Source: Pseudomonas mosselii | GTDB taxonomy: Bacteria > Pseudomonadota > Gammaproteobacteria > Pseudomonadales > Pseudomonadaceae | Assembly (NCBI RefSeq): GCF_005796105.1 | Contig: NZ_VAUO01000004.1 | Location: 62,001-126,000, forward strand | Length of the DNA stretch: 64,000 bases | Reading direction: 5' to 3' | In this document: positions 50,371-60,666 of the stretch, in pieces | Position numbering within the stretch: position 1 is the stretch's first letter | How the letters are laid out: each line of letters opens with the position of its first letter | Made by a program: the position numbers and the translations under genes | Notes under the pieces: generated by a model | What the model was told of the DNA's origin: nothing | What the model saw: only the letters and a program-made list of their open reading frames with translations | The model's database searches: none

Positions 50371-51335
50371 TTGCGAACAGAATCCTGAAAGTGTCGGGCA
50401 GTAGCCGCCAGCGCGGCATCAACGCTGACCGGAGGTACCCAGCCCAGCAGTTGGCGGGTTTTATCGATATTCACCACCAGCGAACCACACAGGCGCTGCG
50501 AGAGCGCCTTGCGCCCCACGCAAGTCGCTCCCAAACGCAGCAACCAGGCAGGAACGGGCAGCAGACAGGCACGCTTTCCCAGCGCAGCGGCCATGCGCTG
50601 TAACAGTTGGGTGGTCGACAGATCCTCACCGTCGCTGGCCAGGAACACTTGATTGGCCGCTGCCGGGTGCGCCAGGCACGTCACCACCAGATCCACCAGA
50701 TTGTCCAGGGCGACCAGACTTCTGCGGTTATCGATGGCCCCGAACGGCAACGCCACGCCTCGATCGAGCCAACGCATCATCGACAGGAAGTTGGCTTTCA
50801 CACCGGGCCCGTAGACCAGTACCGGGCGAACGATCACCACTTCGATCAAACCTTCGGCGGCCAACTGCAACAACTGCTGTTCGGCCTCATGCTTGGAGAC
50901 TCCGTAAGGATCTCGTGGCGCTGGCACATCGTCAGCACGGTACGCACCGCCCGGAGCGGTTTCCTCACCATTGACCTTGATCGAGCTTATGAAAACGAAG
51001 CGTCGCACGCCGGCGGCGGCTGCCTGACGCGCAAGGTTGAGGGTACCGCCGACGTTGACTTGGCGAAATGCCGCAAGCGGATCCTTCTCGGTATCGTTCA
51101 TTACATGCACGCGCGCAGCCGAATGGACGACCACGTCGACCCCAGACAATGCTGCCTGCCAGCCATCGCTTACAGCAAAATCCTGGCATACCACCGTCTG
51201 CGCAGCAGCCGGTACGCTCGCCGCAGCACTGCGCACGGCACACACCAGCGCGCAATCGCCATCAGCCAACAAACGCCGGGCAAGTGCCGAACCGACAAAG
51301 CCGGTCGCGCCGGTGAGAAAAACCCGCCGAGCCAT
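50367..51335 (-). CDS. NAD-dependent sugar epimerase/reductase (WbpV/WbpK-like)
   Basis: 322 residues of the extended SDR family. It has GATGFVGSAL at the N-terminus, the catalytic Ser in FISSIKVNGE, and YGVSKHEAE (YxxxK). WbpV and WbpK reduce the WbpM product at C4 to UDP-D-QuiNAc or UDP-D-FucNAc. Position between fnlC and wbpL/wbpM supports that. ATG 51335 is preferred; GTG 51344 would abut the previous stop. Confidence 0.82.
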   Translation of the reverse strand: MARRVFLTGATGFVGSALARRLLADGDCALVCAVRSAAASVPAAAQTVVCQDFAVSDGWQAALSGVDVVVHSAARVHVMNDTEKDPLAAFRQVNVGGTLNLARQAAAAGVRRFVFISSIKVNGEETAPGGAYRADDVPAPRDPYGVSKHEAEQQLLQLAAEGLIEVVIVRPVLVYGPGVKANFLSMMRWLDRGVALPFGAIDNRRSLVALDNLVDLVVTCLAHPAAANQVFLASDGEDLSTTQLLQRMAAALGKRACLLPVPAWLLRLGATCVGRKALSQRLCGSLVVNIDKTRQLLGWVPPVSVDAALAATARHFQDSVRK

Positions 51336-51344
51336 ACCCGCCAC

Positions 51345-52472
51345 TCAGGCTTTACGCCAGACAGTACGATTGATGTAGTCGGTATAGCTGAGCACCACCC
51401 GCACTACCTGCTGCGAAACCGGGCCGCCTTCATAGTCCGGGACCACAGGAATCTGCCGCTGACCTGCCTGGTGCTGGCTGGTGATCACCTTCACTGCGCC
51501 CAGCACCGAATCGGCCTTCAACCCACTCATGATCAACGTGCCCTCATCCATGCCCTCTGGACGCTCATGGGCGTTGCGCAGCGTTACCGCCGGCAGGTTG
51601 AGCAGCGAAGCCTCTTCGGTGATGGTGCCGCTGTCAGAAAGTACGCAGAATGCCGACATCTGCAACTTGATGTAATCCAGCAAACCGAATGGTTTGACGA
51701 ATCGAATCAAGGGGTGGTCGAGGTTCTCACCGAGGCTTTCCAGGCGCTTGCGCGTGCGCGGATGCGTCGAGACGATGACCGGGTAACCATACTGCTCTAC
51801 CAGGGCACGCAAGGTTGCCAGCAAGTCACGCAGGTTATCCGGGCTATCGACGTTCTCTTCGCGGTGCGCGCTGACGATGAAGAACTTGCCCGCTTCCAGA
51901 CCACTACGTACCAGAACGTCAGACGCCTCGATCTTGGGCATGTAGTAGTCGAGCACTTCATGCATGTGCGAGCCGGTCTTGATGATGGTTTCCGGGCGGA
52001 TACCCTCGGCGATCAGATAACGGCGGGCATGCTCGGTCAACACCATGTTGATGTCAGACAGGTGGTCAAGGACCTTGCGATTGAGCTCTTCCGGCACCCG
52101 CTGATCGAAGCAACGGTTGCCCGCCTCCATGTGGAACACCGGGATCTTGCGGCGCTTGGCCGCGATCACCGCAAGACAAGTATTGGTGTCACCGTACAGT
52201 AGCAGGGCGTCGGGCTGCTCCAGCTCGAACACCGCGTCGGCCTTGGCAATCACTTCGGCGATGGTCTGAGCCGCGGTTTCACCGGCAGCGCCCAGGAAGT
52301 GGTCGGGCTTGCGGATTTCCAGATCGTCGAAGAACACCTGGTTCAATTCGAAATCGTAGTTTTGCCCCGAGTGTACCAGCACGTGATTGACCTGACGGTC
52401 GAGTTCGGCAATCACTCGGCTCATCTTGATGAGTTCGGGGCGAGTGCCGACCAGCGTCATGACCTTAAGCAT
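51345..52472 (-). CDS. fnlC: UDP-2-acetamido-2,6-dideoxy-L-hexose 2-epimerase, FnlC/WbjD-like
   Basis: 375 residues of the UDP-GlcNAc 2-epimerase fold. VGTRPELIKMSRV, HSGQNYD, YGDTNTC, HMEAGNRCFDQRVPEE and SDSGTITEEASLL are FnlC/WbjD-type variants rather than WecB-type. It inverts C2 in the last step of UDP-L-FucNAc or UDP-L-QuiNAc synthesis. Start overlaps the fnlA stop by 8 bases. Confidence 0.9.
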   Translation of the reverse strand: MLKVMTLVGTRPELIKMSRVIAELDRQVNHVLVHSGQNYDFELNQVFFDDLEIRKPDHFLGAAGETAAQTIAEVIAKADAVFELEQPDALLLYGDTNTCLAVIAAKRRKIPVFHMEAGNRCFDQRVPEELNRKVLDHLSDINMVLTEHARRYLIAEGIRPETIIKTGSHMHEVLDYYMPKIEASDVLVRSGLEAGKFFIVSAHREENVDSPDNLRDLLATLRALVEQYGYPVIVSTHPRTRKRLESLGENLDHPLIRFVKPFGLLDYIKLQMSAFCVLSDSGTITEEASLLNLPAVTLRNAHERPEGMDEGTLIMSGLKADSVLGAVKVITSQHQAGQRQIPVVPDYEGGPVSQQVVRVVLSYTDYINRTVWRKA

Positions 52473-53475
52473 TCAGTTGCTCCTTGATGTAGTCCAGCTT
52501 CAGCAGCAACTGCTTGACGCCTTCGACGTCCAGGCGCTCGGTATTGTGCGATGTGTAGTCTTCCAGCTCGGAGATCTTCTCCTCGCCTTCGACGAAGTAC
52601 TTCTTGTAGTTGAGGTCGCGATTGTCGGCGGGGATGCGGTAGTAGCGTCCCATGTCCTCGGCCTTAGCCATCTCCTCGCGGGAAACCAGGGACTCGTAAA
52701 GCTTTTCACCATGACGCGTGCCGATCACGCGCAGCGCGCTGTCGCTGGTGAACAGCTCCTTCAGCGCCTGCGCAAGATCACCGACCGTCGAGGCCGGCGC
52801 TTTCTGCACGAACAAGTCGCCCTGCTGGCCGTGCTCGAAGGCGTGCAGCACCAGGTCGACAGAGTCTTCCAGCGACATCAGGAAACGGGTCATGGCAGGA
52901 TCGGTAAGGGTCAACGGCTCACCGCTGCGCATCTGCTCGATGAACAACGGAATCACCGAGCCACGCGAGGCCATCACATTGCCGTAACGGGTTGAGCACA
53001 CCACCGTGCCGCCCTGCGGGATCATCCGCGACTTAGCCACCACGAGTTTCTCGGCCATGGCTTTGGAGATGCCCATGGCATTGATCGGATACACCGCCTT
53101 GTCGGTAGACAGCACCACGACCCGCTGCACACCGCAGGCGATCGCAGCGTTTAGCACATTTTCAGTGCCGATGACGTTGGTGCGCACGGCCTCCATCGGG
53201 TAGAACTCGCAGGAGGGTACCTGCTTGAGCGCCGCGGCGTGGAAGATATAGTCGACGCCAACCATCGCCTGCTTCAGGCTGTCACTGTCACGGACATCAC
53301 CGATGTAGAACTTGACCTTGTCATTGGCCAGGGCGATACGCATGTCTTCCTGCTTTTTCTCGTCTCGGGAGAAAATGCGGATTTCACGCACATTGGTATC
53401 GAGAAAGCGCCGCAACACCGTATGGCCGAAGGAGCCGGTGCCTCCGGTGATCATCAATACCTTGTCATCGAACAT
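52465..53475 (-). CDS. fnlA: UDP-GlcNAc C5-inverting 4,6-dehydratase, FnlA/WbjB-like
   Basis: 336 residues, SDR fold. NAD-binding ITGGTGSFGHTV (9-20), AALKQVPSCEFYP, STDKAVYPINAMGISKA (with the catalytic MxxxK) and STRYGNVMASRGSVIP are typical. It starts the L-6-deoxyHexNAc pathway from UDP-GlcNAc. ATG 53475 follows GGGAAGG. The second enzyme of the pathway is displaced to 56898. Confidence 0.92.
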   Translation of the reverse strand: MFDDKVLMITGGTGSFGHTVLRRFLDTNVREIRIFSRDEKKQEDMRIALANDKVKFYIGDVRDSDSLKQAMVGVDYIFHAAALKQVPSCEFYPMEAVRTNVIGTENVLNAAIACGVQRVVVLSTDKAVYPINAMGISKAMAEKLVVAKSRMIPQGGTVVCSTRYGNVMASRGSVIPLFIEQMRSGEPLTLTDPAMTRFLMSLEDSVDLVLHAFEHGQQGDLFVQKAPASTVGDLAQALKELFTSDSALRVIGTRHGEKLYESLVSREEMAKAEDMGRYYRIPADNRDLNYKKYFVEGEEKISELEDYTSHNTERLDVEGVKQLLLKLDYIKEQLNA

Positions 53476-53712
53476 AAAACCTTCCCAACTGGTGCGTGCA
53501 ACCGTCGCGGTGCACGGAATGAAATGAACGCATGTCGATTTTGATGCCAGACATGCCCAGGGCGTCACCCAGGCTTGAACAAAGCCTTGCACACCAACCG
53601 AACGGACAACGGTGCCATGCGGCCACTCATGGCGCACCTGGCGTCGTCACGAGCGCCACATGATACAGGCTGTTGCATGGGCTTTGCGAAGCTCGCCGCA
53701 ACATCGTCGAAA

Positions 53713-56238
53713 TCAACCGCGATAACCCCATGCGTAGCGCCATGCTGGTCGATCCACGTGCGAGCCAGGGGCCTGCGTCAAGCGCCACAGCCAGGCCAGT
53801 AGCATCCCCCACAGGAAGAATGAAACGATCCCAGGGTAAGGCTGGCGCATGCCGACCTTGAAAGAGTTGTCGACCAGCAGTGTAAAGAGCAGCACACCCA
53901 CGACTGCCAAAACACCGGGTTCGGCAAAGATACCTCGTCGATTTTTCCAGACACCGTGCAAGGTATACAGCATTAGCGTAAGTAACGGCAGCAAAGCCAA
54001 GAAGCCAAAATTATACACAAAATCGAGATAGTAATTATGCGCGCTCGGGTAAGACTTCCTCTCAGGCGGATGTTCGTGACCCAACAAAAACGCACGCCAA
54101 CTCTCACTTACTCCGATGTAATAGAACGTCCAGTACTTGAGGCGCTCCTGCACATTGGGCGGTATGCTTGCCTGCGGCGGCAATGGTGCTTGAGCCACTG
54201 GAGCAGCCGGAGCAAGTTCAGCAACAGGAGGCAAAAGGTTGTACTTGACGGCGAACAGCTTGCTGCCAGCGGCGTGCGAGAGCCCCAAAGCCATGCCTAC
54301 CGCCACTAGAATACCCAGCAGCAAAGACCGCAAGTAATCGATGCCGAGCAAAAAATTAACCGCGATAAAAATCAAAACCCCTACCGGCAGCAACACCAAC
54401 GCCAGCATTGAGAACGAAAGTGCTACATAAAGCCCCATCAGCCCACCCAGCACGAGTAGCCAGCCATACAGGGAGGTCTTGCTCCAAAGCGCATAAAGTG
54501 AAATTAGATAGCCACCAGCAAACACCACCGGGACATATTGCAAGTTTTGATAAACACTGAAAAACATGGCCGAATGACTCAGGATACGCTGAGACGACGA
54601 CAAAGTAGCCACCACCTGCAGCGTGGCGACCACCAGCAAGACAGCGAGCAGCCCAAGCGCAAGACACTGCAACGCATCCTTCGCACTGCCCACCTGCACA
54701 CCCAGTACCAACGCAAACATGGGTAGTACATACTGGACCAGCAGCAAAAGCTTGCCAACCTGGCTACCTGACTCGAAATTCTCTGCCAGCGACAAGACGC
54801 TCACCCACATCCCGATGAACGTGAAAAACACCACCACCAATACCCTGCGCGCCTGAGCATAGCGCCCAACGAGCAGCACGCCTAGATAGCAAAACACGAC
54901 AGAAACGGGGACTGGAACCGACATCAGCTGAGAGCCGCTATCCTGATAAAGCCCCCCTTGATAAATACCACCGCCGAGCTGAATGAACATTGGCGTGAAC
55001 AACCCCAAGACCAAGAGGATCATCACACCTCTTACCACCTGCTTGCGGGCGCAGACGTCAGCAAGGCGGGTTGAGAGTCGAGCACCACCGACCTTACCCA
55101 AGGCGACAAACCAATCTTCGCTTAGATAGAACGCGAGCGAAAGAATCGCTCCGATCAGATACAAGCTCACCAACGCAGCCTCGCCACCGGCGAGAAACAA
55201 TAGCGGCACGCATCCGACCAGCAGCATGTTCGCCAGAACATCAGAGCTAAACACATCACGCCCCTCGTGTGCCTGCAGCCACTGCAAGCGCACACGCTGA
55301 GCCAATACCATGACCGCCCCTCCCACCAAAGAGCAACTGACAGCCATCCAGAAAAGATCACTCTTGGCAGTCCACGCCAACAGATCCGGCACCCACCACA
55401 AGACAAGCGCCAAACCGGCCCCAGCCAGGAACACGGTCATCAGGAGGATATTGAAGAACCTGATGAAACGCCCATTCAACAGGGCTCGCTCGTTACGCAC
55501 CATCGTAGGCCCCAGCGCCTGAGCGAATACCGAGCCCATGATGCCGCCGAGGGCGAACGCCGCAAAAAAATCACCGGCCACTTGCTTGCCAACCAGCAGG
55601 ATGATGAACAAGCGGAAAACATAAACAGAGACACCGATTGCCAACGTCGAACCGAAGTGAGGCAACAAACCGCGCAAGCTTCCAGACAGTGACGCGTCGC
55701 GTGTAAACGCCTGCCGAAGTAAATCACTACCGAGGCAACTCAGCAGAGGCGAGCATGCCCAGACGAACATCGCAGCAGTTACGGCAACATCCAGCACAAT
55801 CGCCAGCGACACGCCCACCAACGTAAGGCATTGACAGGCGATAAAGGAAAACGCACTACCACGCTCGCTGCAACACTCCCGCTCACTCAAGAATACCTCA
55901 GCCAGCCACTCCGAGGCCCGCCGCAGAATAAGCAGAGCTATGAACGCTGCGCCACCTTGCGTACCACCAACGCAGGCCACCCACGCTAAAAGACACAGCG
56001 GCAGCAGCAACCACAAGCGCAGGCGCAGAACCCGCGCCGCCCAGGGAACGTTGGATTCCGACAAGATCAAACTACGGGCATTACCCGAGAACGAGTAGAA
56101 TAAGGCAACAGTTGCGCCATGCACCAGCCCCACTTCGGCTGCCAACTCCGACTGCCCAAACACACTGAGCACGATGGTCAGCACCATCATGGAAAACAGA
56201 TTGGTCATTATTGCTAGCGAATATAAAAGCACGGGCAC
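53713..56238 (-). CDS. Flippase-polymerase fusion: Wzx-like N-half, O-antigen polymerase/ligase-like C-half
   Basis: 841 residues, very hydrophobic (20 or more membrane segments). The N-half (about 1-400) is Wzx-like: HFGSTLAIGVSVYVFRLFII, GDFFAAFALGGIMG and ALGPTMVRNE. The C-half (about 430-841) has the Wzy/WaaL layout, with a large periplasmic loop (NVQERLKYWTFYYIGVSESW) and HNYYLDFVYNFGFLALLP, and ends with VDNSFKVGMRQPYPGIVSFF. Joining these two functions in one chain is unusual. GTG 56238 is chosen because GGAGAAGG is 5 bases before it and the resulting N-terminus aligns with the paralogue at 60238. The alternative ATG at 56271 lacks a ribosome site. Confidence 0.72.
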   Translation of the reverse strand: MPVLLYSLAIMTNLFSMMVLTIVLSVFGQSELAAEVGLVHGATVALFYSFSGNARSLILSESNVPWAARVLRLRLWLLLPLCLLAWVACVGGTQGGAAFIALLILRRASEWLAEVFLSERECCSERGSAFSFIACQCLTLVGVSLAIVLDVAVTAAMFVWACSPLLSCLGSDLLRQAFTRDASLSGSLRGLLPHFGSTLAIGVSVYVFRLFIILLVGKQVAGDFFAAFALGGIMGSVFAQALGPTMVRNERALLNGRFIRFFNILLMTVFLAGAGLALVLWWVPDLLAWTAKSDLFWMAVSCSLVGGAVMVLAQRVRLQWLQAHEGRDVFSSDVLANMLLVGCVPLLFLAGGEAALVSLYLIGAILSLAFYLSEDWFVALGKVGGARLSTRLADVCARKQVVRGVMILLVLGLFTPMFIQLGGGIYQGGLYQDSGSQLMSVPVPVSVVFCYLGVLLVGRYAQARRVLVVVFFTFIGMWVSVLSLAENFESGSQVGKLLLLVQYVLPMFALVLGVQVGSAKDALQCLALGLLAVLLVVATLQVVATLSSSQRILSHSAMFFSVYQNLQYVPVVFAGGYLISLYALWSKTSLYGWLLVLGGLMGLYVALSFSMLALVLLPVGVLIFIAVNFLLGIDYLRSLLLGILVAVGMALGLSHAAGSKLFAVKYNLLPPVAELAPAAPVAQAPLPPQASIPPNVQERLKYWTFYYIGVSESWRAFLLGHEHPPERKSYPSAHNYYLDFVYNFGFLALLPLLTLMLYTLHGVWKNRRGIFAEPGVLAVVGVLLFTLLVDNSFKVGMRQPYPGIVSFFLWGMLLAWLWRLTQAPGSHVDRPAWRYAWGYRG

Positions 56239-56897
56239 TAAAACCTTCTCCGAGCCATAAAATCTCCCCATGACCACCGGCGCAACACGCCAGTCATCAC
56301 CCGACCACAGAACATTAAACTTATAGAGCCAACCCACTGGGCATTTAAGCCAAGAGCACTTTTCCCTTAAAAACCACCAAAACAACAAAGATCAAAAATA
56401 GAAAATCCGAGCAATAAAAAGCCACTAGCGGATCACTCAAAACGACCCCCAACACAATGAAAGCAGTTAAAAACCCATAAACACAAAAACTTCAGCAGAC
56501 CGAAATAATCGGACAACCATCGAAAAGCTATGTTTTAAATTTCAGCAGACTTAGCTATACAGGCCGGTAAATATACACGCACAGCCCGACATATCCATGC
56601 CCATAGATAAAATCAGAAGTTTCCTACACAGCAGGGCTTTTAGCCGCACCAACGCCTATTCAGCTCGCCCACACCACGCTTGCTTAGCAAAAAAGCGAGA
56701 TGGGTGACGGGAAGGGGGGTCATTGACACGCTAACCGGTAACAGGCTGCCCGGCGCGCACGAGGGAAAGCGAAACTATTCTGCAGTGCCGACGCGGCTCA
56801 GCGCCGAGCAATTACCACGCAACCCGCAAGTAAGGGGACAACCTGCTGGTGCGCTTGCAAAGCGGCGCCACAGCAGGTCGAAAATCAGCGAAAACAG
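56239..56897. other. AT-rich non-coding gap
   Basis: 659 bases without a credible gene. The portion 56360-56600 is much more AT-rich than its surroundings and contains a repeated word, ttcagcagac (about 56491 and 56541). I see no confident promoter hexamers. It separates the RmlD-like reductase from the fusion gene and probably carries a promoter; its base composition suggests acquired DNA. Confidence 0.5.
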
Positions 56898-57755
56898 TCA
56901 ACGCCCGGCGTGCATCCGACGAATCAACTCTGGCCACTGCGGCGCAACATACCCGGTCGCTTGCTCGAAACGACTACCGTTCAGCGAGCGGTCGATCACC
57001 AGGCCTGCATCCGGCCGAATATCGATCTGCTTGCCATATTCAGCAGCCACCAGCGCCAACAGATCAAACTTGGCAATCGGCTGCGCGGCAACGTGGTAAA
57101 GCCCATGGAGCGCTGGATTCGGCACCACGAAATCTTTCATTACCCGGGCCAGCTCGACGGTCGGCAGCCCGGAGAAGATCGCTTTGGTAAAGCCCTTGAC
57201 GCCTGCCTGCTGGGCGAGGAACCAGTCCACCAGAGCGTAGCTGGATGCCAGCTCATGACCAATGATCGAGGTCCGCAGGGTGATCGCGTGTGGCACATCA
57301 TGCAGCTCACCGATGTACTTGGATTTCCCGTAGAGATCTTCGGCGTCCGAAACGTCCGACTCCAGATAGCCACCGGCACGGCCGGAAAACACACAATCGG
57401 TGCTTACATGTATCAGGCGGGCACCGCTCACCTCACACAAGCGCGCCAGTCGATGAGGCAACATGGCGTTGATCGGTAAGGCGGTCAGCGGATCGTTGGC
57501 ATCGGCCAGTTGCTTGATCAGCCCGACGCAGTTGATGACCACTTGCGGCCGAACCTTGGCAAACACCTTGGTCAGCATGTCCTGGTCAAGCACATCGGTG
57601 CCTGTAAGCAAACGCGCATGCGTATCCTGCGGGAAATCCCTGAGCATGGACCCGCTGCGAAGTGTCCCCCATACCTCATGCGCAGGGTCCTCGCCGAAAA
57701 CACGGAACACGGCATTGCCCAGCATGCCAGTCACACCCAAAACCAATACTTTCAT
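56898..57755 (-). CDS. RmlD-like NAD(P)H sugar reductase (QnlB/WbvR-type)
   Basis: 285 residues of the dTDP-4-dehydrorhamnose reductase family. It has GVTGMLGNAVFRVF, HVSTDCVFSG and YGKSKYIGE (YxxxK). In UDP-L-QuiNAc loci a reductase of this type (QnlB/WbvR) partners FnlA- and FnlC-like enzymes, whereas L-FucNAc loci use FnlB/WbjC, which has an extra C-terminal cupin domain. None is present here, which points to L-QuiNAc. It starts 15 bases after the preceding frameshifted gene. Confidence 0.82.
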   Translation of the reverse strand: MKVLVLGVTGMLGNAVFRVFGEDPAHEVWGTLRSGSMLRDFPQDTHARLLTGTDVLDQDMLTKVFAKVRPQVVINCVGLIKQLADANDPLTALPINAMLPHRLARLCEVSGARLIHVSTDCVFSGRAGGYLESDVSDAEDLYGKSKYIGELHDVPHAITLRTSIIGHELASSYALVDWFLAQQAGVKGFTKAIFSGLPTVELARVMKDFVVPNPALHGLYHVAAQPIAKFDLLALVAAEYGKQIDIRPDAGLVIDRSLNGSRFEQATGYVAPQWPELIRRMHAGR

Positions 57756-57770
57756 GATCGTTATAGTTCC

Positions 57771-60238
57771 TCAGGGATATTCAAGCTGACCGCCGGGTGT
57801 CTTGTGCCGGTCACGGCACCGTGCCAGACCAGCCAGCAGCACCCCCCAAAGGAAGAACGACACGATGCCCGGGTACGGCTGGCGCATGCCCACCTTGAAC
57901 GAATTGTCGATCAGGAGAAGAAAAACCACGACCCCTGCCACCGCCAAAAGGTGTGGATCAGCAAATACCCGTGAGAAGTTTTTCAGCACCTGATAGGAGG
58001 TGAACAGTGCCAGCCCGAGCAATGGCAGCAGCGCAATGAAGCCAAAATTATACACAAAATCAAGGTAGTAATTGTGTCCACTCGGGTAGGCGCCGCGTGA
58101 GGGTGCCTGGGCATGACCGAACAGGAATGCCTGACCGCTTTCTCGAATACCGTCGAAGTAAAAACGCCAGTACACCAAGCGCTCGGTCAAATTGCGAGGC
58201 CCTTCTTGAACGTCAACACCCTGGCCTGTCAAAAACTCGAACTTGGCGGCGACAAGACTCGTATTGTGTACGTACAAAAAACCCAGCGCCCCCCCAATAT
58301 CACCAAGCTAGCCAACAACCCCGAACGCCCCCGATAAATACCGACGATCAGGCAACGCGTAGAGAAACATAGCACGCCGACCAGCAATAACAGCATCGCC
58401 AACATTGAAACCGACAACACGACATACAGCCCGATCAAACCAGCCAACAGCATCAGCCAAACATGCTTGGACGGGTCACCCCACAGTGAATAGAGCGTAA
58501 TGAGAAAACCGCCGCTAAAGATCACCGGCACATATTGAAGATGCTGATACACACCAAACAAAAATGCCGACGAACTCAACCGACTGTCCAGAGCCCAAGC
58601 GGTTGCAACCACCTGCAACACTACGACAACGAGCAGCACCACCAGCAGCACTCGCGCCAACCTGAGCACCGCATCGGCCGCCGACCCGAACTGCAAACCC
58701 AGTACCAAGGCAAACATAGGCAATAGGAACTGAATCAGTAAAATGAGCTTTCCGCGCTCCACACTCGCCGGCCCCTCTGCCGAGACCAGCAATACACTCA
58801 ACAGCATACCGACGAACGTGAAAAAAATGATCACCAGCGCCGTGCGCGCACGTGCGTAGCTGCCGAGTACGACGACGCCCGCATAACAGAAAAACACTGA
58901 AACTGGGATAGGTAAAAGCGCCAGACTGCCATTGCTTCTAAAATTGCCGCCCCCAAGAAACAGCCCATGCCCCAGCTGAAAAAACACCGGTGCGAACAAG
59001 CCGCACACCAATAAGACCACCATCCAAGAGCGAAACGTTGCCTGCCGCTCAAAAACACCTGGTATTTTCTTCAGCATAAAGTGCCCTTTGTAGTTCTTCA
59101 TTACCCCCACCCAATCCTCACTCAGGTAAAAAGCCAACGATATCAATGCTCCTACCAGATAAAGAGGCGCCAGGTAGAGATCTCCAGCAGCAAAGAAAAA
59201 AAGAGGTACACAACAGATCAACAACAAATTGGCCAATACATCAGAACCAAATACATCGCGCCCACCACCGCCCTGCAACAGACGCAACCGAACTCGTTGC
59301 GCCAACACCATCACCACCCCTCCGACCAAGGAGCAACTCACCGCAATCCAGAAAAAATTACTTTTGGCAGTCCACTCCATCAAGCCCGGCATGCGCCAGA
59401 TCACGCCGCCCAGTGCAATACCTAGCAGCAGCACGCCAATCAACATACCGTTGAAAAATCGCGCAAACCGAGCACCTGCGGACTGTCGCTCGTGACGAAT
59501 CATTGTCGGTCCGAGAGCCTGCGAGAATACAGCACCGAGAATACCTCCCAGCGCAAAAGCGGCGAACAGGTCACCCGCCTCCTCCTTGCCGACCAGCAGG
59601 ACGATAAATAAGCGGAACACGTACACCGAAATGCCAATCGCCAACGTCGAGCCAAAGTGTGGCAGCAGCGTGCGCAGGCCATGCAGCGTAGAAGCATCAC
59701 GACCCAAAGCGCGCTGAATCAACGCAGGATCAAAGCAGATCAGCAGTGGGGAACATGCCCACAGAAAGGTGACGGGCAAAGCCCAGAGATCAAGCAGCAA
59801 GGCGGACAACACCACACACAACCCGGCCCCTTGCAGCACAAAGAACGCAACACTTCTGTCCAAGCGCTCACGCAGCTCATACTCAGAAAGGAACACCTCC
59901 GCCAGCCACTCCGCCGCCCGGCGCAATATCAATAGCCAGATGAACAGCGCACCATCGGTCAGAACACCGATACATAAAAGCCAGGCCAATACGCATAGAG
60001 GCAGCACCAGAACAAACCGCAGACGAAGAATACGCGCCGCCCAGAGATCCCCTGCATCAGCCAGGATAAGACTGCGGGCATTGCCGGAAAATGAATAGAA
60101 CAACGCAACCGTGGCGCCATGCACCAAGCCTATCTCGGCGCTCAGTGCAGGCTTTCCAAACAGGCTCAGACCGATGGTCAGGACCATCATGGCGAAGAGG
60201 TTGCTCATCACCGCGAGAGGAAAGATAAACGAACGCAT
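57771..60238 (-). pseudogene. Frameshifted flippase-polymerase fusion gene, possibly phase-variable
   Basis: A paralogue of the fusion at 53713-56238, split into two frames. Frame 1 runs from ATG 60238 to a stop at 58229; frame 2 continues the C-terminal polymerase part to 57771. The break is at a run of seven C (58289-58295; G on the coding strand). With eight G the sequence reads LASLVILGGALGFLYVHNTS and aligns without gaps to the intact paralogue, giving about 822 residues. The Wzx-like half (HFGSTLAIGISVYVFRLFIV, ALGPTMIRHE) and the Wzy-like end (SGHNYYLDFVYNFGFIALLP) are both well kept. It may be a phase-off allele, a true pseudogene, or an assembly error. As it stands the encoded product ends at 669 residues, keeping the flippase half. 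Confidence 0.82.
58289..58295. repeat. C7 homopolymer at the frameshift point
   Basis: Seven consecutive C (G on the coding strand), with an A6 run at 58276-58281 nearby. Eight C would restore the reading frame of the fusion gene. Such tracts are prone to slipped-strand mispairing. Confidence 0.85.
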
Positions 60239-60666
60239 CAAGGCCCCCTAGGTCTGAAAATTCATTTAACATCCATCCAGAATTTTGACGTCACTGAACA
60301 TACGCAATCACTACTGGCATTTAGCCTTACCCAAAAGGCCTTACCCTGTAGCGCAGCATAGCGGTGGTTTAAAGAACCCGCAAAAAACGAAAAATATTTT
60401 TAAGCCCGAGAAAGGGAGAAACCAAAAAACAAAACAAAACGCTATTTAAATAATCGACTGTAAAAACACCGAACAAAACAATGCCTTGCAAAACAGCTCG
60501 CCAACTGCCCCGCAACAGGTCAACTCTGTACCTAAAATGCACTTCCAAGAGCGAAAAATTGCACATCCGCCACCGCAATACACACTCGTATATCTATCAA
60601 TCGCGGCGATGATTTCACTTGGTTAATTCGGATTATTCATGACCGACCTACATCTATAATCCTGGG
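60239..60666. other. AT-rich non-coding gap
   Basis: 428 bases with high A+T, unlike the flanking genes. A short minus-strand frame (60369-60578) has no ribosome site and unnatural composition, and is not called. The gap likely carries a promoter for the frameshifted fusion gene and the downstream genes; I cannot assign its boxes. Confidence 0.45.

Noticed and set aside
50607..52202. A 531-codon plus-strand frame opposite fnlC and the reductase
   Set aside because: Crosses two well-supported minus-strand genes and has no recognisable domain.
60369..60578. A 69-codon minus-strand frame in an AT-rich gap
   Set aside because: No Shine-Dalgarno site, odd composition, and no sign of a real domain; treated as chance.
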